In this document: one piece after another, positions 13,164-15,643 of the stretch
How positions within the stretch are numbered: position 1 is the stretch's first letter
Layout: every line of letters starts with the position of its first letter
DNA from: Bacteroidota bacterium
Lineage (GTDB): Bacteria > Bacteroidota > Ignavibacteria > Kapaibacteriales > UBA2268
Reading direction: 5' to 3'
Assembly (NCBI GenBank): GCA_027371665.1
Contig: DAHXMP010000070.1
Span: 1-15,643, forward strand
DNA length: 15,643 bases
Translations under genes and position numbers: made by a program
The notes under the pieces: generated by a model
The model's database searches: none
What the model was told of the DNA's origin: nothing
What the model saw: the letters and a program-made list of their open reading frames with translations, nothing else

Positions 13164-15643
13164 TTACTTATCACACATAAAATAGTATTGTAATTCAAAT
13201 TTATCGGAAATATTTGGAAAAATCTCCATATCAACCAGAGGTCTTCCGATTTTTGCTTTATCAAGAAGAAGCATTGAATAACTCATATAATGGAAAAGCC
13301 GCTGTAATGGTTCAGTTGAATCAATTTTCTTTGTATAAATTATTGTCATCAGCTTGCCTTCTTTCAGAGGATGTGCCGTATTAAGAAGCATCATGTCCTC
13401 ATTAGCCGAATACTTTTTATTATCAATGATAATTGCTGAATCTTTTACTGATATATTTTCCGGGTATAGCTTCTTCAAATGCTTGAAAAAAGGATTTGAT
13501 TTCGTGTCGCCAATAACAATGATATTGCTGTCAGACCAGTCTTTTTCTACCAGTTCATTTGCGGCTTTGAAATTGATATTATAACCGCTTTCTTTTATCA
13601 TGTCGGCAAATTTTTCCAGAATTTTATATTCTTCCGATTTGTTTGATGGTAGAATAAGCAATGGTTTTTCTTCAAGAATTCTTCCGAAGCTATAAGGAAT
13701 TTCCCATTTATTTAAATGGCGTAACACCTGGTAATCAGGGTCAACTAAAATTGATTTAACAGTAAATCCGGGTTTAACGGCAAAACTATTTGATTTACTC
13801 GTGAGAGTAAAATTATGCCACTGCTCCCCGGCAACAGTATTAATTTTAACAGGAACAGATTCATAAAAATCCATATCCTGGTTGATTTCAAACTTGAGTG
13901 AATCATTCACCATTCGGACATTTTCCAGTCTCAGTGTAGGTATAGCCGGATTGTACAGCCATTGATTCATTATTTTGCTGATTGGTATATTCTGACTGTC
14001 CTTTTTTACTTCTTCTTCGAAAACAGTGCTCAATCCATACCAAAAAGCTTTTCTTCCCTTATACTTTTTGGCAAATTTCTGAAGGGCTTCGAAAAATCCT
14101 TTTTCACCGAGAAGTTTATATATTTCGTAAAAAACGAATCCGCCTTTCTGATAACCTATCGTGGCATCGTTATTATCCTTTTGATACTTAAACTTAATCA
14201 AAGGATAGTTGCTTTTATTCGGTAATGATTCAAGTGATAAGAGAGCCTTCTTTCTCCAGTCAAGGGCTTTGTCTTTTTTATCGGTCAATACATAATAATA
14301 ATAATTGGCGCAAAATGTTGTTAATGCCTCGCACCAGTTGCCGAGTTCGTCGTTAACGTAAACGCTGTTGCCCCACCAATTGTGTACAAATTCATGAGCA
14401 AGCGAGCCTGGTGAGAGCACAACCCATGGCAAAGCCATCAGCCTGTTTGATAATAGAGTGTAGCCGGGCATTCCGAAACCGCTGGCAAAAAAGTTTTCGA
14501 CTATGCTGAAACTGCTGAACGGATATGGACCGAGCAATTTGGTATATAGCTTAAAGTATTCGATAGAAGCTTTAAGATAAGCATCTCCTGCAGGGCTGGG
14601 CTTAAATGTATACAGAGAAAATTTCTTGCCGTCATAAGAAGTGTCCTTTTCGATATATCTTCCGCCAACCAATATCATGTCATCGAGAGGTAGTTCGGAT
14701 TTGTATTGATAAATATGTTCTCCTGAATTTTCAGGATTAGCGGTAAGGGTAAATGTCCCGCTTGTAACAATTGTAAATTCTTTCGGTATTGTGATACTGA
14801 TATTAAAATTTGCAACATCATTATCTGTTTTTGGACAGTAACTTCCTCCCGGAAGGTATATACCTTTATCATCGTCTCCTGAAATTATACCCGGAGTATT
14901 AGAGTGTCTTTGATTTAAAAGTATAATATCGGGAGAATGATTAACAATGCCATCATATTTAAATTCGATGGATGTTAATTCTTTTTCTTTTGCAAGAATT
15001 GTAATTTCATTGTAAAGCGAATCATCAATAATCGGATTTACATTGTAAACCAGGGGGCCGTCAGGGGATGAAATATTCTGTATTTTTAAATCTTTAAGCA
15101 TTCTAACACTGCACCTCTTGGCAATCGGATTGTAGAAACTAATTTTATCTGTACCTTCAAGATAATGCTGGTTGGGTTTCAGGTTAATACTAATATCATG
15201 ATTAACTATATAATTTTCCGCTATATGACCTCCCATCATGGATTGAGTAATATCAAAATCCTGTGGTTTTTGGTCCATAACAATTAAAAAATTTGTTTTC
15301 CCGGAATAAGATTTATCATAGTCCAGTGCTTTTCCTGAATCTGCATATATTGGAGTAATAATTGCAATTTTCAACTTTTTATCGAGGTCGCCGAGTTTTT
15401 CGACAGTGCCGAGATAATCGTTGGAATGAAAATCTCCGTTGAAATGGACAATTTTATAACCATCATCCTTCTTCCATTGATTTAATATACTCTCAGCCAT
15501 GGTCTCATCTTTCAGGCACTGGGCACCATAATACAAATAAAGTGTGTTTCCCTCATTTGGGGATATAATGGCATTCGTATCAACACCGAAGCCCTGAAGC
15601 ATAGTTTTATTGAAATTAATTTCATATTGGTCATTTTTCAGAG
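13164..15643 (-). CDS. ChaN-like (Cofac_haem_bdg) domain fused to an M1-type metallopeptidase, 5' truncated by window
   Basis: The frame is open to the window edge, 13 codons beyond the Met at 15602, so the N-terminus is missing and 825 residues are visible. Numbering is from that Met. Residues up to about 115 match ChaN/Cofac_haem_bdg proteins: YYGAQCLKDETMAESI (24-39) and VHFNGDFHSNDYLGTVEKL (52-70). A beta-rich stretch follows (130-340), like the N-terminal domain of M1 peptidases. The zinc site is HEFVHNWWGN (403-412), with the third ligand likely Glu425 in GNWCEALTTF, and the catalytic Tyr is probably Tyr484 (GYQKGGFVFYE). The GAMEN exopeptidase motif is replaced by FGMPGYTLL (376-384), and the spacing is HEXXH-17-E rather than 18. 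The last 170 or so residues form another alpha/beta part with no clear assignment. ChaN relatives are often lipoproteins or periplasmic, so an exported protein is expected, but the signal lies outside the window. Aminopeptidase activity is inferred. Confidence 0.8.
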   Translation of the reverse strand, partial: LKNDQYEINFNKTMLQGFGVDTNAIISPNEGNTLYLYYGAQCLKDETMAESILNQWKKDDGYKIVHFNGDFHSNDYLGTVEKLGDLDKKLKIAIITPIYADSGKALDYDKSYSGKTNFLIVMDQKPQDFDITQSMMGGHIAENYIVNHDISINLKPNQHYLEGTDKISFYNPIAKRCSVRMLKDLKIQNISSPDGPLVYNVNPIIDDSLYNEITILAKEKELTSIEFKYDGIVNHSPDIILLNQRHSNTPGIISGDDDKGIYLPGGSYCPKTDNDVANFNISITIPKEFTIVTSGTFTLTANPENSGEHIYQYKSELPLDDMILVGGRYIEKDTSYDGKKFSLYTFKPSPAGDAYLKASIEYFKLYTKLLGPYPFSSFSIVENFFASGFGMPGYTLLSNRLMALPWVVLSPGSLAHEFVHNWWGNSVYVNDELGNWCEALTTFCANYYYYVLTDKKDKALDWRKKALLSLESLPNKSNYPLIKFKYQKDNNDATIGYQKGGFVFYEIYKLLGEKGFFEALQKFAKKYKGRKAFWYGLSTVFEEEVKKDSQNIPISKIMNQWLYNPAIPTLRLENVRMVNDSLKFEINQDMDFYESVPVKINTVAGEQWHNFTLTSKSNSFAVKPGFTVKSILVDPDYQVLRHLNKWEIPYSFGRILEEKPLLILPSNKSEEYKILEKFADMIKESGYNINFKAANELVEKDWSDSNIIVIGDTKSNPFFKHLKKLYPENISVKDSAIIIDNKKYSANEDMMLLNTAHPLKEGKLMTIIYTKKIDSTEPLQRLFHYMSYSMLLLDKAKIGRPLVDMEIFPNISDKFELQYYFMCDK

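Overview
The window looks like a chromosomal segment from a low-to-moderate GC bacterium of the Bacteroidota/Ignavibacteria/Kapabacteria group. Three things suggest this: a secreted protein with a type IX secretion (T9SS) C-terminal sorting domain, an IspH of the Bacteroidetes type next to cmk, and a liu-type leucine-degradation cluster with the acyl-CoA carboxylase alpha chain split into two proteins. The exact phylum is inferred, not proven. No rRNA, tRNA, CRISPR array or intact mobile element was seen.

Left third, plus strand (2-5441): a branched-chain acyl-CoA catabolic cluster. It opens with the C-terminal end of a B12-dependent fused isobutyryl-CoA mutase (IcmF; its 5' part lies outside the window). 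This is followed by methylcrotonyl-CoA carboxylase beta (liuB), a methylglutaconyl-CoA hydratase-like crotonase (liuC), the biotin carboxylase (liuD N-terminal part) and a separate biotin carrier protein. The order B-C-D matches the classical liu operon. Together these proteins would convert 3-methylcrotonyl-CoA to HMG-CoA. IcmF interconverts isobutyryl-CoA and n-butyryl-CoA. The isovaleryl-CoA dehydrogenase and HMG-CoA lyase expected for a complete leucine pathway are not in the window.

Middle, minus strand (5454-7729): a cytoplasmic TPR protein, a 3-hydroxybutyryl-CoA dehydrogenase (consistent with the butyryl-CoA/beta-oxidation theme) and a GNAT acetyltransferase. Plus strand (7881-9581): the housekeeping pair cmk (CMP kinase) and ispH (isoprenoid synthesis).

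Accessory stretch (about 9582-11833): a 376-base intergenic region with a weak terminator and an antisense ORF fragment. It is followed by two very AT-rich genes for exported proteins, a small protein with 19 cysteines in its predicted mature part and a T9SS-sorted beta-rich protein. A strong hairpin plus T-tract ends this unit and lies inside the 3' end of the convergent neighbour.

Right end, minus strand (11838-15643): a CaCA-family membrane cation exchanger and, upstream of it, a 5'-truncated large protein. That protein appears to join a ChaN-like (Cofac_haem_bdg) domain to an M1-type metallopeptidase with atypical motifs. This fusion and the cysteine-rich/T9SS pair are the most interesting items in the window.
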